64,000 bases of DNA from Calothrix sp. NIES-2100 (GTDB lineage: Bacteria > Cyanobacteriota > Cyanobacteriia > Cyanobacteriales > Nostocaceae). The notes under the pieces were generated by a model. The model saw only the letters and a program-made list of their open reading frames with translations, was not told the origin of the DNA and did not search any database. A program made the position numbers and the translations under genes. Below, in pieces: positions 63,202 to 64,000 of this stretch (position 1 is its first letter; every line of letters starts with the position of its first letter). Location: NCBI RefSeq assembly GCF_002368195.1, contig NZ_AP018178.1, positions 4,498,721 to 4,562,720 of the forward strand. The letters run 5' to 3'.

Positions 63202-63260
63202 TTTTAACTTGGCAAATTCTATAAAGATAAAATAACACCTGCAATCAAGGAGTTGAACTG

Positions 63261-63440
63261 ATGAAGACTTTAACAAATTCTCTGAACAATATGCGCTGGA
63301 ACAAACTGTTTACATTTGCCTTATCATTCAGCATTTTATTATTTGCACAAGCTTGCAATCCTCGTTATGCAAAAATAGATTCTCCACAAACTACTGGAGA
63401 AACTTCTATTAATTATTCGCTCAATCAAGCTGGTAATTAA
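63261..63440 (+). CDS. 59-residue exported lipoprotein-like peptide
   Basis: ATG 63261 with AAGGAG eight bases upstream; stop at 63440. The N-terminus is basic (MKTLTNSLNNMRWNKLF) followed by a hydrophobic core FALSFSILLFAQA and a cysteine, a near-lipobox (AQA-C). The mature part would be only ~26 residues, CNPRYAKIDSPQTTGETSIN and the end YSLNQAGN. No family is recognised. Its promoter box is the same as that of the exporter and monooxygenase. It could be a small lipoprotein partner or a secreted peptide. Confidence 0.65.
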   Translation: MKTLTNSLNNMRWNKLFTFALSFSILLFAQACNPRYAKIDSPQTTGETSINYSLNQAGN

Positions 63441-63521
63441 ATTTTTCTAAGCTTGAAAAATCAGCCAGATTTATCTATAACTCAAATTAATTTTTTCTGG
63501 TTGTAGCTACTTAAACTAATA

Positions 63522-63553
63522 GAACTTACACAAAGATTTATCAGTGTAAGTTC
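63522..63553 (+). terminator. 10-bp hairpin between the small peptide gene and the next gene
   Basis: GAACTTACAC (63522-63531) pairs perfectly with GTGTAAGTTC (63544-63553) around a 12-base loop, followed by TTTAGATTT. It may be a terminator or attenuator, 55 bases before the 63609 gene. Confidence 0.6.
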
Positions 63554-63608
63554 TTTAGATTTAACTTATCAAATAACCATGAACTGAACTAATAATTAGG
63601 AGAAAAAT

Positions 63609-64000
63609 ATGCAGCCTCAATGGGACAACTATTTACAGACATATACTAACAGAGCTTATCAGTACACAACTCTGGTAGAACATACAGGGGTATTGATATC
63701 CTTGGCGATGGATAGCGATCGCCGCATCTATTACACTGTTCTTGACCAACAAAATAGCCCCAATCCTATTGATGCTAGAAATTGGTCGCCGACACCAGAA
63801 TTATTAACTTTCCCTAATGAAATAGCTGAAGTAGGCTTTGGGATTATTCCTAATAAAGTATTACCATCGGTAAAAACAAATGGTGAACCTGCTCTCAATC
63901 GTTCTGAAGTTGATGTATTCCGTTCATCTACAGCTAGATTAACAGCCGATGCACCATTTAAAGTCCTCAGTGATGGACAATATCTATATTTATTCCGTCA
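63609..64000 (+). CDS. large protein start, cut by window end, unknown function
   Basis: ATG 63609 with AGGAG six bases upstream; 130 codons are open to the window edge. Reads MQPQWDNYLQTYTNRAYQYT, TLVEHTGVLISLAMDSDRRI, YYTVLDQQNSPNPIDARNWS and VFRSSTARLTADAPFKVLSD, GQYLYLFR. No signal peptide. The repeated tyrosines and the GQYLYLFR strand suggest a beta-propeller or repeat protein, which is only an impression. It follows the peptide gene in the same direction, behind a hairpin. Confidence 0.7.
   Translation, partial: MQPQWDNYLQTYTNRAYQYTTLVEHTGVLISLAMDSDRRIYYTVLDQQNSPNPIDARNWSPTPELLTFPNEIAEVGFGIIPNKVLPSVKTNGEPALNRSEVDVFRSSTARLTADAPFKVLSDGQYLYLFR

Overview
The window looks like DNA of a filamentous, Nostoc-like cyanobacterium. 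HIP1 octamers (GCGATCGC) are scattered through it, and it carries small palindromic dispersed repeats, an SLH/porin-type envelope protein, a giant Ser/Thr-kinase/ATPase/histidine-kinase hybrid, and several membrane families common in Nostocales. The left third is plasmid- or ICE-like; the rest reads as accessory stress, membrane and carbohydrate genes. A large plasmid or an integrated plasmid-derived island fits best. No rRNA, tRNA or CRISPR array was seen.

Layout. 0.2-2.4 kb: an XRE regulator, a block of nested inverted repeats and a ParB-like gene. 2.8-15.2 kb: a co-directional type IV secretion/conjugation operon (VirB2-, B3-, B4-, B5-, B6-, B8-, B10-, B9/TraK- and B1-like proteins, then a VirD4-like coupling protein). 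No relaxase or VirB11 is visible, and the coupling protein appears to have lost its Walker B core by an in-frame deletion. 15.4-21.5 kb: a scrapyard holding an N-terminally truncated ParM-like gene with its small partner, a TniQ/TnsD fragment, an interrupted HNH-fusion gene converging on another truncated gene, and an IS1182-like transposase fossil. 21.7-29.4 kb: a DUF389 gene broken by a small repeat, an SLH protein, then a tight membrane operon (DUF389, voltage-sensor channel with an unusual filter, MscS, DUF2254, YjdF-like). 29.4-33.8 kb: an AI-2E-type exporter, a double-receiver regulator, a PAS histidine kinase and a receiver/peptidoglycan-binding chimera. 33.9-36.6 kb: a MITE-like element, then a MarR module with two copies of one operator. 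36.8-48 kb: Na+/H+ antiporter, the 2049-residue kinase, an SDR dehydrogenase, an aquaporin and a ferredoxin-reductase-like protein. 48.1-49.7 kb: VapBC-type toxin-antitoxin, an array of four 25-bp palindromes and a PD-(D/E)XK-like nuclease. 50.1-59.6 kb: GMC oxidoreductase, two DUF1622 proteins, a VOC protein and two glycogen/glucoside hydrolases.

The most interesting part is the right end (59.7-64 kb). A peptide/siderophore-type ABC exporter, a flavin monooxygenase and a small exported lipoprotein-like peptide each carry the same ~20-bp promoter box exactly 60 bp before the start codon, with a -10-like hexamer at the same offset. The two intergenic regions also hold nine copies of an AGTTAAGT-type octamer. 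This looks like a small co-regulated export/oxidation system of unknown product that continues past the window edge.
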